Part shown: positions 1 to 5,208 of the stretch, piece after piece
Numbering within the stretch: the first letter of the stretch is position 1
How the letters are laid out: each line of letters begins with the position of its first letter
Source: an uncultured Eubacteriales bacterium
GTDB taxonomy: Bacteria; Bacillota_A; Clostridia; Oscillospirales; Oscillospiraceae
Direction: 5' to 3'
DNA: 5,798 nucleotides
Assembly: GCA_900556015.1 (NCBI GenBank)
Contig: USNH01000067.1
Coordinates: 1-5,798 of the forward strand
Program-made: the position numbers and the translations under genes
The notes under the pieces: model-generated
Seen by the model: only the letters and a program-made list of their open reading frames with translations
Told to the model about the DNA's origin: nothing
The model's database searches: none

Positions 1-2
1 GT

Positions 3-31
3 ATTATACCCCATCGCCGGGAAAAAAGCAA
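3..31 (-). promoter_or_regulatory. Possible outward-facing promoter for a gene left of the window
   Basis: Read on the minus strand, a perfect TATAAT (+ strand positions 3-8) lies 17 bp downstream of TTGCTT (26-31), a partial match to the TTGACA -35 box. It would drive a gene leaving the window to the left, divergent from psuK. The -10 box and spacing are seen directly. The promoter call is inference, because the -35 match is only partial and the target gene is not visible. Confidence 0.4.
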
Positions 32-92
32 GGAATATTTTCCTGCCGACAGGGTGGGACGGGCATAAACGCAAAAAATTGAAGAAAAGGGG

Positions 93-121
93 TTGACAAG
101 CGCCCCTCTCGCGCATATAAT
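93..121 (+). promoter_or_regulatory. Consensus sigma-A promoter of the psuK-psuG operon
   Basis: TTGACA at 93-98 and TATAAT at 116-121 are separated by exactly 17 bp, a perfect match to the housekeeping consensus. The expected transcription start is near 128, leaving a leader of about 38 nt before the psuK GTG. No clear operator palindrome overlaps it. A promoter this strong on a catabolic operon suggests repression by some factor; the helix-turn-helix of the first gene product is a candidate (inference). Confidence 0.85.
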
Positions 122-152
122 AAGCATCAGATTAGAAAACAAACTTTTGCTT

Positions 153-158
153 AGGAGG
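153..158 (+). promoter_or_regulatory. Ribosome binding site fixing the GTG start of psuK
   Basis: AGGAGG lies 7 nt upstream of the GTG at 166 and fixes this non-ATG start. GCTTA (149-153) and TGAGC (159-163) can pair around it, one pair being a G-U wobble, which would display GGAGG as a five-base loop. The hairpin is weak and may be incidental. Confidence 0.8.
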
Positions 159-165
159 TGAGCCT

Positions 166-1257
166 GTGACCCAGCGAGAGCGCCAGCTGCTGGAGTGGAT
201 CCGCGAAAACCCCATGATCTCCCAGCAGGAGCTGGCGGAAAAGGCGGGCATCACCCGTTCCAGCGCCGCCGTGCATATCTCCAACCTGATGAAGAAGGGC
301 TACATCGCCGGGCGGGGCTATCTGCTCCGGGAGGAGAAGTACATCGTGGTGGTGGGCGGCGTGAACATGGACATCGGCGCGGTCAGCGCCGACCGGCTGG
401 TGGCGCGGGATTCCAATCCGGGCCGCGTGACCACGTCCCTGGGCGGCGTGGGCCGCAACATCGCCCACAATCTGTGCCTGCTGGGTGAACAAACCGCTAT
501 GGTCACGGTGCTGGGGCAGGACGCCTTTGCCCAGTCCGTGCAGGAGAACGCGGCGGACATCGGGCTGGATCTGCACCACAGCGCCACCATCCCCGGCGGG
601 CGCACCGGCACGTATCTGTTCATTGACGACTGCGACGGCGACATGGCGCTGGCCGTCAACGATATGTCCATCTACGACCACATGACGCCGGAGTTCCTGC
701 GCCAGCGGCTGGATTTCATCAACCACGCCGGGCTGGTGGTGGTGGAGACGAACCTGCCGGAATCATCGCTGCACTGGCTGTGTGAGCACTGCACCGCCCC
801 CATGCTGGCCGACCCGGTGTCCACCATCAAAGCGCCGAAGCTGAAGCCGGTGCTGGGCCGCCTGACGGCCCTGAAGCCCAACCGCATGGAGGCGGAGCTG
901 CTCAGCGGCGTGCCCATCCGCTGCGACGCGGACGCGGCGCTGGCGGCGCAGAAGCTGCTGGAGACGGGCTTGCGGCAGGTTTACATTTCCCTGGGCGCGG
1001 ACGGCCTGTACGCCGCCGACCGGGAGGGGCACACCGCCCGTGTGGCCTGTCCCAAGGTACAGGTGGCCAACGCCACCGGCGGCGGCGACGCTATGGCGGC
1101 GGCGCTGGCGGCGGGCATCGCACGGGGCTGGCCGCTGGAGGAATGTGCCCGTTTGGCTGCCGGCGCGGGCGCGCTGGCCTGCACCGCCGAGACCACCATC
1201 CACCCCGGCATGAGCTGGGAGAATATAGAATACATACTCAACAAGGAGGAACAGTGA
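166..1257 (+). CDS. psuK: HTH-PfkB fusion kinase, probable pseudouridine kinase
   Basis: This 363-residue cytoplasmic sugar kinase probably phosphorylates pseudouridine to pseudouridine 5'-phosphate, the substrate of the next gene. Residues 1-55 form a winged helix-turn-helix of the kind that begins 'ERQLLEWIRENP' and continues 'SQQELAEKAGITRSSAAVHISNL'. The PfkB/ribokinase domain starts near residue 59. The first PfkB signature is G93-G94-V95-G96-R97-N98. The second, with the anion hole and catalytic base, is T304-G305-G306-G307-D308, so the enzyme should be active. The length fits HTH-containing members such as E. coli YeiI (about 362 residues) rather than the shorter PsuK that lacks the HTH. 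The GTG start is fixed by AGGAGG 7 nt upstream. The stop is one base from psuG, so the two are translationally linked. Substrate assignment rests mainly on the psuG neighbour; another nucleoside or sugar remains possible. A regulatory role for the HTH is inference. Confidence 0.9.
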   Translation: MTQRERQLLEWIRENPMISQQELAEKAGITRSSAAVHISNLMKKGYIAGRGYLLREEKYIVVVGGVNMDIGAVSADRLVARDSNPGRVTTSLGGVGRNIAHNLCLLGEQTAMVTVLGQDAFAQSVQENAADIGLDLHHSATIPGGRTGTYLFIDDCDGDMALAVNDMSIYDHMTPEFLRQRLDFINHAGLVVVETNLPESSLHWLCEHCTAPMLADPVSTIKAPKLKPVLGRLTALKPNRMEAELLSGVPIRCDADAALAAQKLLETGLRQVYISLGADGLYAADREGHTARVACPKVQVANATGGGDAMAAALAAGIARGWPLEECARLAAGAGALACTAETTIHPGMSWENIEYILNKEEQ

Positions 1258-1258
1258 T

Positions 1259-2185
1259 ATGAACCGCTATTTGGACGTTGCCCCTGAGGTACAGGAGGCT
1301 ATCAAGGCCGGTAAGCCTGTGGTGGCGCTGGAGAGCACCATCATCAGCCACGGTATGCCCTATCCGCAGAACGTGGAGACGGCGCTGCACGTGGAGAAGA
1401 TCATCCGTGAGCATGGCGCTGTGCCCGCCACCATCGCCATCATCGGCGGGCGGCTGAAGGCCGGATTGACGGCGGAGGAGATCGACTATTTGGGCAAGAC
1501 CGGCGCGGGCGTCACCAAGGCCAGCCGCCGCGACCTGCCCATCCTGGTGGCGGAGAAGCGGGACGGCGCCACCACCGTGACCACCACCATGATGATCGCC
1601 GCCATGGCGGGCATCGAGGTATTCGCCACCGGCGGCATCGGCGGCGTACACCGTGGCGCGGAGACCACCATGGACATCTCCGCCGACCTGGAGGAGCTGG
1701 CCCAAACCCCGGTGATGGTGGTGTGCGCCGGTGCGAAGTCCATTTTGGACCTGGGCCTGACGCTGGAGTATCTGGAGACCCACGGCGTGCCCGTCATCGG
1801 CTATCAGACCGAGGAGTTGCCCGCGTTCTACACCCGCAAGTCCGGCTTCGGCGTGGACTACCGGCTGGACACCCCTGCCCAGCTGGCCGAGGCGTTCCAC
1901 GTCAAGCGCGAGCTGGGGCTGCGGGGCGGTATGCTGGTCACGAACCCCATCCCTGAGGAGTATTCCATGGACGCGGACGTGATCAACAAGGCTATCGATG
2001 AGGCGGTGGAGGAGGCCAAGGAGCAGGGCATCCACGGCAAGGCCACCACGCCGTTCCTGCTGGCGAAGATCAAGGACATCACCGGCGGCGACAGCCTGGC
2101 TGCCAACATCCAGCTGGTCTACAACAACGCCAAGCTGGCGGCGGACACCGCCTGCGAGCTGGCCAAGCTGCGGAAGGCCGACTGA
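1259..2185 (+). CDS. psuG: Pseudouridine-5'-phosphate glycosidase
   Basis: This 308-residue enzyme breaks the C-C glycosidic bond of pseudouridine 5'-phosphate, giving uracil and ribose 5-phosphate in pseudouridine salvage. It is full length and highly typical of the family. Residues matching the E. coli PsuG active site appear at a constant offset of six: E25 (Glu31) in 'ALESTIISHGMP', K87 (Lys93) in 'GAGVTKASRRD', H131 (His137) in 'GGIGGVHRGAE', D143 (Asp149) and the Schiff-base lysine K160 (Lys166) in 'CAGAKSILD'. The conserved tail 'NPIPEEYSM' and 'TPFLLAKI' is also present. The ATG is preceded by AGGAGG at 1244-1249, which lies inside the end of psuK. The gene starts one base after the psuK stop and ends two bases before the DUF1294 gene. 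No pseudouridine transporter gene is visible in the window. The family assignment is close to certain. Confidence 0.97.
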   Translation: MNRYLDVAPEVQEAIKAGKPVVALESTIISHGMPYPQNVETALHVEKIIREHGAVPATIAIIGGRLKAGLTAEEIDYLGKTGAGVTKASRRDLPILVAEKRDGATTVTTTMMIAAMAGIEVFATGGIGGVHRGAETTMDISADLEELAQTPVMVVCAGAKSILDLGLTLEYLETHGVPVIGYQTEELPAFYTRKSGFGVDYRLDTPAQLAEAFHVKRELGLRGGMLVTNPIPEEYSMDADVINKAIDEAVEEAKEQGIHGKATTPFLLAKIKDITGGDSLAANIQLVYNNAKLAADTACELAKLRKAD

Positions 2186-2187
2186 CG

Positions 2188-2475
2188 GTGGCGGCGCTGT
2201 TGTCTGACCCCGCCGGGCTGCTGGCCGTCTATTTGGCCGCCATCAACCTGGCCACGTTCGCCGTCTACGGCGCGGACAAGCGCCGCGCCCGGAGGGGAAA
2301 GTGGCGCGTGCCGGAGAAGACACTGTTCCTGCTGCCCCTGCTGGGTGGCAGTGTCGGCGCGCTGCTGGGTATGCGGATGTTTCACCACAAGACGAAGCAC
2401 TGGTATTTCGTGTGGGGCATCCCTGCCATACTGCTGGCGCAGTTCGCACTGGCGGTGTGGCTGCTGACAAAGTAA
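2188..2475 (+). CDS. DUF1294 family small membrane protein
   Basis: This 95-residue protein has three predicted hydrophobic membrane segments, at about residues 8-26, 46-62 and 73-94. It carries the DUF1294 hallmarks in order: Y27-G28-x-D30-K31, 'WRVPE' (39-43), the 'LLGGSVGALLGM' segment, and F65-H66-H67-K68-T69 followed by an aromatic F74. The biochemical function of DUF1294 proteins is not established. The GTG start is two bases after the psuG stop, with a modest GGAAGG (2172-2177) inside psuG as ribosome binding site, so translation is probably coupled. Another start is unlikely because the conserved N-terminal segment begins close to this GTG. The gene is co-transcribed with psuKG by position, but nothing in the sequence shows a role in pseudouridine metabolism; it may simply ride in the operon. 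Confidence 0.88.
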   Translation: MAALLSDPAGLLAVYLAAINLATFAVYGADKRRARRGKWRVPEKTLFLLPLLGGSVGALLGMRMFHHKTKHWYFVWGIPAILLAQFALAVWLLTK

Positions 2476-2485
2476 GGAGGACACC

Positions 2486-3007
2486 ATGGAGATACGGAAG
2501 GCGACAGAGGCCGACATCCCCGCCGTGACGGCTATCTATGACGCGCTGCTGGACCGGGAGGAGCAGGGCTTGCTCACCACCGGCTGGACGCGGGGCGTGT
2601 ACCCAACGGAGCAGACGGCGCGGGATTCCCTGGCGGCGGGTACGCTGTATGTGCTGGAGGACGGCGGACGGGTGACTGCCGCCGCCAAGATAGACCAGTC
2701 GCAGATGGCGCAGTATACCAAATGTCATTGGCAGCACGACGCGCCGCCGGAGCAGGTGCTGGTGCTCCACACGCTGGTGGTCGATCCGGCGGTGAAGGGA
2801 AAGGGGTACGGCACGGCCTTCGTGGCGTTTTACGAGAGGCTGGCCCGCGACACGGGCCGCCCGTACCTGCGTATCGACACCAACGCCCGCAACACTCCGG
2901 CCCGCGCCCTGTATCGCAAACTGAGCTATACCGAGGCGGGCATCGTGGCCGGTACGTTCAACGGTATCCCCGGCGTGCAGCTGGTCTGCTTGGAAAAGAA
3001 AGTATAA
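2486..3007 (+). CDS. GNAT family N-acetyltransferase
   Basis: This 173-residue acetyl-CoA-dependent acyltransferase has a single GNAT domain. The N-terminal strand 'MEIRKATEADIPAV' is typical. Motif A runs from about 91 to 120: the strand 'VLVLHTLVVDP' is followed by the pyrophosphate-binding turn K104-G105-K106-G107-Y108-G109. Motif B follows at about 128-148 ('LRIDTNARNTPARALYRKLSY'), where the N-x-x-A-x-x-L-Y pattern positions a tyrosine (Y143) often used as general acid. The substrate cannot be read from the sequence. AAGGAGG (2474-2480) overlaps the DUF1294 stop and sits 5 nt from the ATG, so this looks like the fourth gene of the psuKG transcription unit. A link to nucleoside salvage is possible but unsupported. 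The residue 60-90 section, including C80 and H81, varies between GNAT families and probably sets specificity. Confidence 0.92.
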   Translation: MEIRKATEADIPAVTAIYDALLDREEQGLLTTGWTRGVYPTEQTARDSLAAGTLYVLEDGGRVTAAAKIDQSQMAQYTKCHWQHDAPPEQVLVLHTLVVDPAVKGKGYGTAFVAFYERLARDTGRPYLRIDTNARNTPARALYRKLSYTEAGIVAGTFNGIPGVQLVCLEKKV

Positions 3008-3009
3008 CT

Positions 3010-3031
3010 GTTGCAAAAGCAACTTTTATTT
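3010..3031 (+). terminator. Weak hairpin with T-rich tail after the GNAT gene
   Basis: GTTGC (3010-3014) and GCAAC (3019-3023) pair around an AAAA loop, followed by TTTTATTT. It lies 2 nt after the acetyltransferase stop. The stem is only 5 bp, so it would be an inefficient terminator, and readthrough into thioredoxin is possible. Confidence 0.3.
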
Positions 3032-3051
3032 CCTGCGAAACGGCGTATACT
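3024..3051 (+). promoter_or_regulatory. Possible promoter of the thioredoxin gene
   Basis: A good -10 box, TATACT (3046-3051), lies 34 bp upstream of the thioredoxin ATG. The best -35 at sensible spacing is the poor TTTTAT (3024-3029, 16 bp). A better-looking TTGCAA at 3011-3016 is 29 bp away, too far to act as a -35 box. The alternative is readthrough from the upstream operon. Confidence 0.35.
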
Positions 3052-3070
3052 ACACCCAAAGAAATAGACA

Positions 3071-3076
3071 AAGGAG
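3071..3076 (+). promoter_or_regulatory. Ribosome binding site fixing the thioredoxin start
   Basis: AAGGAG sits 8 nt upstream of the ATG at 3085. It rules out the much longer in-frame reading that opens at 2722 inside the acetyltransferase gene. Confidence 0.8.
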
Positions 3077-3084
3077 TTGGTAGT

Positions 3085-3393
3085 ATGGCGATCATCCATG
3101 CCAATGAGACGAGCTTCAAGGAGCACGTGCTGGACGCGAAGGGCACGGTGCTGGTGGACTTTTGGGCCAGCTGGTGCGGCCCGTGCCGTATGCTTGCCCC
3201 GGTGCTGGAGGAGGTGGCCGCCGCCCGTCCCGATGTGCCGGTGGTCAAGGTGGACGTGGACGAGAACATGGCCCTGGCGGCAGCGTTCCAGATCGAGAGC
3301 ATCCCCACGCTGCTGGTGTTCCGCGATGGGCAGCCGGTGCACAAAAGCGTCGGCTTTATCTCCCGGGCGGAGATCGAACAACTGATAAACTGA
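3085..3393 (+). CDS. trxA: Thioredoxin
   Basis: This 102-residue cytoplasmic disulfide reductase is a normal-length single-domain thioredoxin. The redox site is W30-C31-G32-P33-C34 in the context 'VDFWASWCGPCRMLAPVLEEV'. The buried aspartate is D25, and the cis-proline that packs against the active site is P74 in 'IESIPTLLVF'. The 'VVKVDVDEN' strand and helix are also typical. It has no signal peptide, so it acts in the cytoplasm and would receive electrons from a thioredoxin reductase not present here. The gene stands apart from the upstream run by 77 bp and ends in a strong hairpin overlapping its own stop codon. The trxA symbol is by family resemblance; these genomes often carry several thioredoxins, so this may be a secondary copy. 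Confidence 0.94.
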   Translation: MAIIHANETSFKEHVLDAKGTVLVDFWASWCGPCRMLAPVLEEVAAARPDVPVVKVDVDENMALAAAFQIESIPTLLVFRDGQPVHKSVGFISRAEIEQLIN

Positions 3394-3428
3394 AGGAAAG
3401 CCCCGGCCAGTGGCCGGGGCTTTCCTTC
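3392..3428. terminator. Bidirectional intrinsic terminator between convergent genes
   Basis: A perfect 17-bp stem pairs 3392-3408 with 3412-3428 around the three-base loop AGT (3409-3411). Its core is GCCCCGGCC/GGCCGGGGC, flanked by AAGGAAA/TTTCCTT arms, so each strand has a T-rich 3' side. The upstream arm starts within the thioredoxin TGA (3391-3393). The minus-strand zinc-ribbon gene ends 37 bp away on the other side, so one element probably serves both genes. Confidence 0.85.
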
Positions 3429-3464
3429 GTAGAGGGGTAGTATGGAAAAGAAATGGTGTCGGCA

Positions 3465-3719
3465 TCAGGCCTGCACACGGTTCTCCCGTGTCCAGGTGGT
3501 CATGTCCAGCCGGGGATAGCGCTTACGCAGCTCCGGCATCTCGCCCCGCAGGTCGCCCAAAGCGGCGATGCGGTTGATGACCGCCAGGTCGGCGGCGGGC
3601 ATGGTGTGGGCGCAGTCGCTGCCGCAGGACGCGCAGTGGTAGGTGCGGGACTCCTCGTTGAAAACGACGGTGCTGCTGCCGCAGACGGCGCAGCGGTTCA
3701 TCTTGGAAATCAAAGCCAT
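3465..3719 (-). CDS. Small zinc-ribbon protein of unknown function
   Basis: This 84-residue protein has an N-terminal zinc ribbon: C10-x-x-C13 in 'CAVCGSS' and C29-x-x-C32 in 'CASCGSD', 15 residues apart. A further cysteine (C36) and histidine (H38) follow at once. The rest is a charged, probably helical tail ('LAVINRIAALGDLRGEMPELRKRYPRLD'). I do not recognise the family beyond the metal-binding knuckles. Such modules bind nucleic acid or protein partners; no catalytic motif is seen. The start is supported by GGAGG (complement of 3729-3733) 9 nt upstream; an internal ATG at residue 7 is less likely. The gene has its own promoter and is divergent from a LysR-type regulator, which may control it (inference from position). 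Its 3' end faces the thioredoxin gene across a shared terminator. Confidence 0.75.
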   Translation of the reverse strand: MALISKMNRCAVCGSSTVVFNEESRTYHCASCGSDCAHTMPAADLAVINRIAALGDLRGEMPELRKRYPRLDMTTWTRENRVQA

Positions 3720-3760
3720 AAGTATTTACCTCCATATCGTTGCTTTGTTTGGTTGTCCTT

Positions 3761-3789
3761 ATCATAGCACAGAAATGGCAAGTTGTAAA
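3761..3789 (-). promoter_or_regulatory. Promoter of the zinc-ribbon gene
   Basis: On the minus strand, TTTACA (complement of 3784-3789) and TATGAT (complement of 3761-3766) are spaced exactly 17 bp apart. Each differs from consensus at one position. The boxes lie at a suitable distance upstream of the GGAGG and ATG of the zinc-ribbon gene. Confidence 0.75.
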
Positions 3790-3812
3790 ACGCATAATTG
3801 TACTTGCAAGTA
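3778..3812. promoter_or_regulatory. Candidate LysR operator (ACTTGC repeats and palindrome)
   Basis: TACTTGCAAGTA at 3801-3812 is a perfect 12-bp palindrome, and another GCAAGT half-site lies at 3778-3783. The cluster spans the -35 region of the minus-strand promoter and the spacer of the plus-strand one. LysR-type regulators commonly bind dyad sites in the gap between themselves and a divergent target. The repeats are seen; their role is inference. The palindrome has ten bases between its outer T and A rather than the eleven of the classic LysR T-N11-A box. Confidence 0.5.
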
Positions 3813-3828
3813 TGAGGAAAAGTATGAT
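3798..3828 (+). promoter_or_regulatory. Probable promoter of the LysR-family gene
   Basis: TATGAT at 3823-3828 is a good -10 box. The best -35 is TTGTAC (3798-3803) with a long 19-bp spacer. The perfect palindrome falls inside the spacer, so a bound dimer would block polymerase, which fits negative autoregulation. AAGTATGA is directly repeated at 3808-3815 and 3820-3827. Confidence 0.5.
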
Positions 3829-3857
3829 AAGATAGAGGGGAAGAAGGAGGTGGCATC

Positions 3858-4742
3858 ATGAGCGTGTCCAAATATCAGATGTTCGTCAAGACGGTGGAGT
3901 GCGGCAGCTTTTCCAAGGCGGCGGAGGCGCTGAACTTCACCCAGTCCGGCGTGAGCCACGCGGTGCAGTCGCTGGAGGACGAGCTGGGCGTGACGCTGCT
4001 GAGCCGCAACCGGGGCGGCGTGGTGCTGACGGCGGACGGACGCGCCCTGCTGCCCAAGATCGAGCGGCTGTGTGCCGCCCACCGGGCGCTGATGCAGTCG
4101 GCGGCGGACCTGAAGGGCATGGACGCGGGCCTTGTGAAGGTGGCCACATTTTCCAGCGTGTCCGCCCAGTGGCTGCCGTCTATTCTCAAGAGCTTCGGTG
4201 AGCTGTATCCCAATATTGAGTTCGAGGTGGTCACCGGCGATTTTTACGGGCAGAGCGAGGAGTGGATCTTGCAGGGCAAGGTGGACTGCGGCTTTTTGCG
4301 GCTGCCGTCGGCCAAGCGGCTGCAAACGTACCCGCTGTACCGGGACGAGCTGGTGGTGGTGACGCCCTGCGGCCATCCGCTGTCCGGGAACGACACGTTT
4401 CCCCTGCAGGCGTTGGCCTCTGAGCCGTTTATCCGGCTGGAGGAGGGCGACGACTACGAGATCACGGCGGCGCTGGACAGGATGGACGTGCGGCCCAACG
4501 TCCGCTACACCGCTCGGGAGGATCGCACCATGCTGGCCATGGTGTCCAAGGGCCTGGGCATCAGCCTGCTGCCGGAGCTGATGGTGCGCCACAGTCCGTA
4601 CCCGGTGGCGGTGTGCCACGCGCCGGAGCGGTTCTACCGCAACATCGGCATCGGCGTGAAGGACAAGGGGGCGCTGTCCGCGTCCACGCGGCGGTTCGTG
4701 GACTACGTCCGTCGCTGGGTGGCGGAGAATGGGGAAAAATGA
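3858..4742 (+). CDS. LysR-family transcriptional regulator
   Basis: This 294-residue protein has the usual LysR length and layout. Residues 1-60 form the N-terminal winged helix-turn-helix: 'FVKTVECGSFSKAAEALNFTQSGVSHAVQSLEDELGVTLLSRNRGGVVLTADGR'-type sequence, with the recognition helix around 'TQSGVSHAVQSLE'. A linker helix follows to about 90, then a periplasmic-binding-protein-like effector domain ('GLVKVATFSSVSAQWLPSIL' to the C terminus). Conserved features there include 'GKVDCGFLRLP', 'DELVVVTPCGHPL' and 'MVSKGLGISLLPEL'. The inducer cannot be read from sequence. The start is set by GGAGG (3846-3850) 7 nt upstream. The likely targets are its own promoter and the divergent zinc-ribbon gene. 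The downstream cobalamin-riboswitch gene has its own promoter 21 bp after this stop and looks independent, though read-in is possible because no terminator is seen between them. Confidence 0.94.
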   Translation: MSVSKYQMFVKTVECGSFSKAAEALNFTQSGVSHAVQSLEDELGVTLLSRNRGGVVLTADGRALLPKIERLCAAHRALMQSAADLKGMDAGLVKVATFSSVSAQWLPSILKSFGELYPNIEFEVVTGDFYGQSEEWILQGKVDCGFLRLPSAKRLQTYPLYRDELVVVTPCGHPLSGNDTFPLQALASEPFIRLEEGDDYEITAALDRMDVRPNVRYTAREDRTMLAMVSKGLGISLLPELMVRHSPYPVAVCHAPERFYRNIGIGVKDKGALSASTRRFVDYVRRWVAENGEK

Positions 4743-4763
4743 CAGTTTCCGCCGTCTGCCCCC

Positions 4764-4792
4764 TTGACAACGGCGGGCGCACCGGCTATAAT
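4764..4792 (+). promoter_or_regulatory. Consensus sigma-A promoter of the cobalamin-riboswitch transcript
   Basis: TTGACA (4764-4769) and TATAAT (4787-4792) with a 17-bp spacer match the housekeeping consensus perfectly. The start site should fall near 4799-4800, giving a leader of about 590 nt. A strong unregulated promoter is what one expects when the control is exerted after initiation by a riboswitch. Confidence 0.88.
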
Positions 4793-4819
4793 GCTTGGCA
4801 GTGGGCCGGTGGCCTGACA

Positions 4820-5060
4820 AGTAAATACTGGTCCGAGGATGCTGTGTGGCTGTCGCCGCAACGACCGAATGTGGTCAGGCGGCAGTTTTGAAAGGAACGG
4901 GGAACGAAACCCCACGCGAACGGCACTGTGGGCGCAAGGATGCACCGAAGCAGCGAGAGCTGTGTGACGAAAGTCAGCCATTGGGACGCGAGTCCTGAGA
5001 AGGTAGGCGGCAGACGGGGAGCGGAAGCTCCGCGGCGCGAGGCAGGAGACTTACATGGAG
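4820..5060 (+). ncRNA. Cobalamin (B12) riboswitch
   Basis: The conserved blocks of the cobalamin aptamer appear in order, with some substitutions. AGGAACGGGG (4893-4902) plus CCCC (4910-4913) form the P4/P5 stem-loop region. CACTGTG follows at 4924-4930. GCCATTGGG (4977-4985) is the B12 box, usually GCCACTG. GAGAAGG (4997-5003) stands for the usual GGGAAGG. AGGCAGGAGACTTACA (5040-5055) stands for the usual AGTCAGGAGACCTGCC. Between them are clear paired arms: 4850-4857 with 4878-4885, and three GNRA-capped hairpins with loops at 4969-4972 (GAAA), 4988-4991 (GCGA) and 5023-5026 (GGAA). The ends are approximate because I could not place P1 with certainty. The RNA should bind a cobalamin and lower expression of the downstream DUF4430 gene when B12 is plentiful. 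That gene's transcobalamin-like domain independently supports the call. Which cobalamin form is bound cannot be judged by eye. Confidence 0.85.
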
Positions 5061-5117
5061 GAGGGCCGACAACAGCGGGCGCTCTCTCCGTGTGTGATAT
5101 GGACAAGGCAGGAGTAC

Positions 5118-5157
5118 GCGCTGATGTTTCCGATGGTGGAAATATCGGTGCTTTTTT
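5118..5157 (+). terminator. Intrinsic terminator 1, probable riboswitch expression platform
   Basis: A 14-bp stem pairs 5118-5131 with 5138-5151 (three G-U wobbles) around the loop GATGGT (5132-5137). It is followed at once by six T residues (5152-5157) and CTT. It sits about 60 nt after the aptamer, the expected place for a transcription-terminating platform. CAACAGCG (5070-5077) could pair with seven of eight bases of the upstream arm (5119-5126) and act as antiterminator (inference). Confidence 0.8.
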
Positions 5158-5169
5158 CTTGCCGCACTC

Positions 5170-5207
5170 GCTGGTTTTCCGTTTTGGCGGATGACCGGCC
5201 TTTTTTT
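5170..5207 (+). terminator. Intrinsic terminator 2, in tandem
   Basis: The stem pairs 5170-5181 with 5188-5199 (one T-T mismatch and two wobbles) around the loop TTTTGG (5182-5187). One C and then seven T residues (5201-5207) follow. It lies 13 nt after the first T tract and still upstream of the DUF4430 gene, so full expression of that gene must read through both. Confidence 0.75.
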
Positions 5208-5208
5208 C

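Noticed and set aside
1238..2035. 265-codon open frame on the minus strand opposite psuG
   Set aside because: It is antisense to a full-length psuG with all catalytic residues, and its composition is low-complexity and typical of GC-rich shadow frames.
2243..3022. 259-codon open frame on the minus strand opposite the DUF1294 and GNAT genes
   Set aside because: It spans two well-supported genes on the other strand and shows no recognisable domain.
3011..3051. TTGCAA (3011-3016) as the -35 box of the thioredoxin promoter
   Set aside because: The spacing to TATACT is 29 bp, well outside the working range; the bases are better explained as part of a small hairpin.
2722..3084. N-terminal extension of thioredoxin to 223 residues
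   Set aside because: The extra residues are the out-of-frame acetyltransferase sequence. The thioredoxin domain starts at 3085 behind a good ribosome binding site.
3762..4820. Long open frame (352 codons) on the minus strand opposite the LysR gene
   Set aside because: It is a GC-rich antisense shadow: it is rich in His, Arg, Gln and Leu, has no family features, and covers a textbook LysR protein with its own ribosome binding site.
4865..5060. RNase P RNA or another housekeeping structured RNA in the leader
   Set aside because: I considered this because of the GAAAGTC segment and many GNRA loops, but the ordered cobalamin boxes, the following terminators and the DUF4430 gene fit a B12 riboswitch much better.
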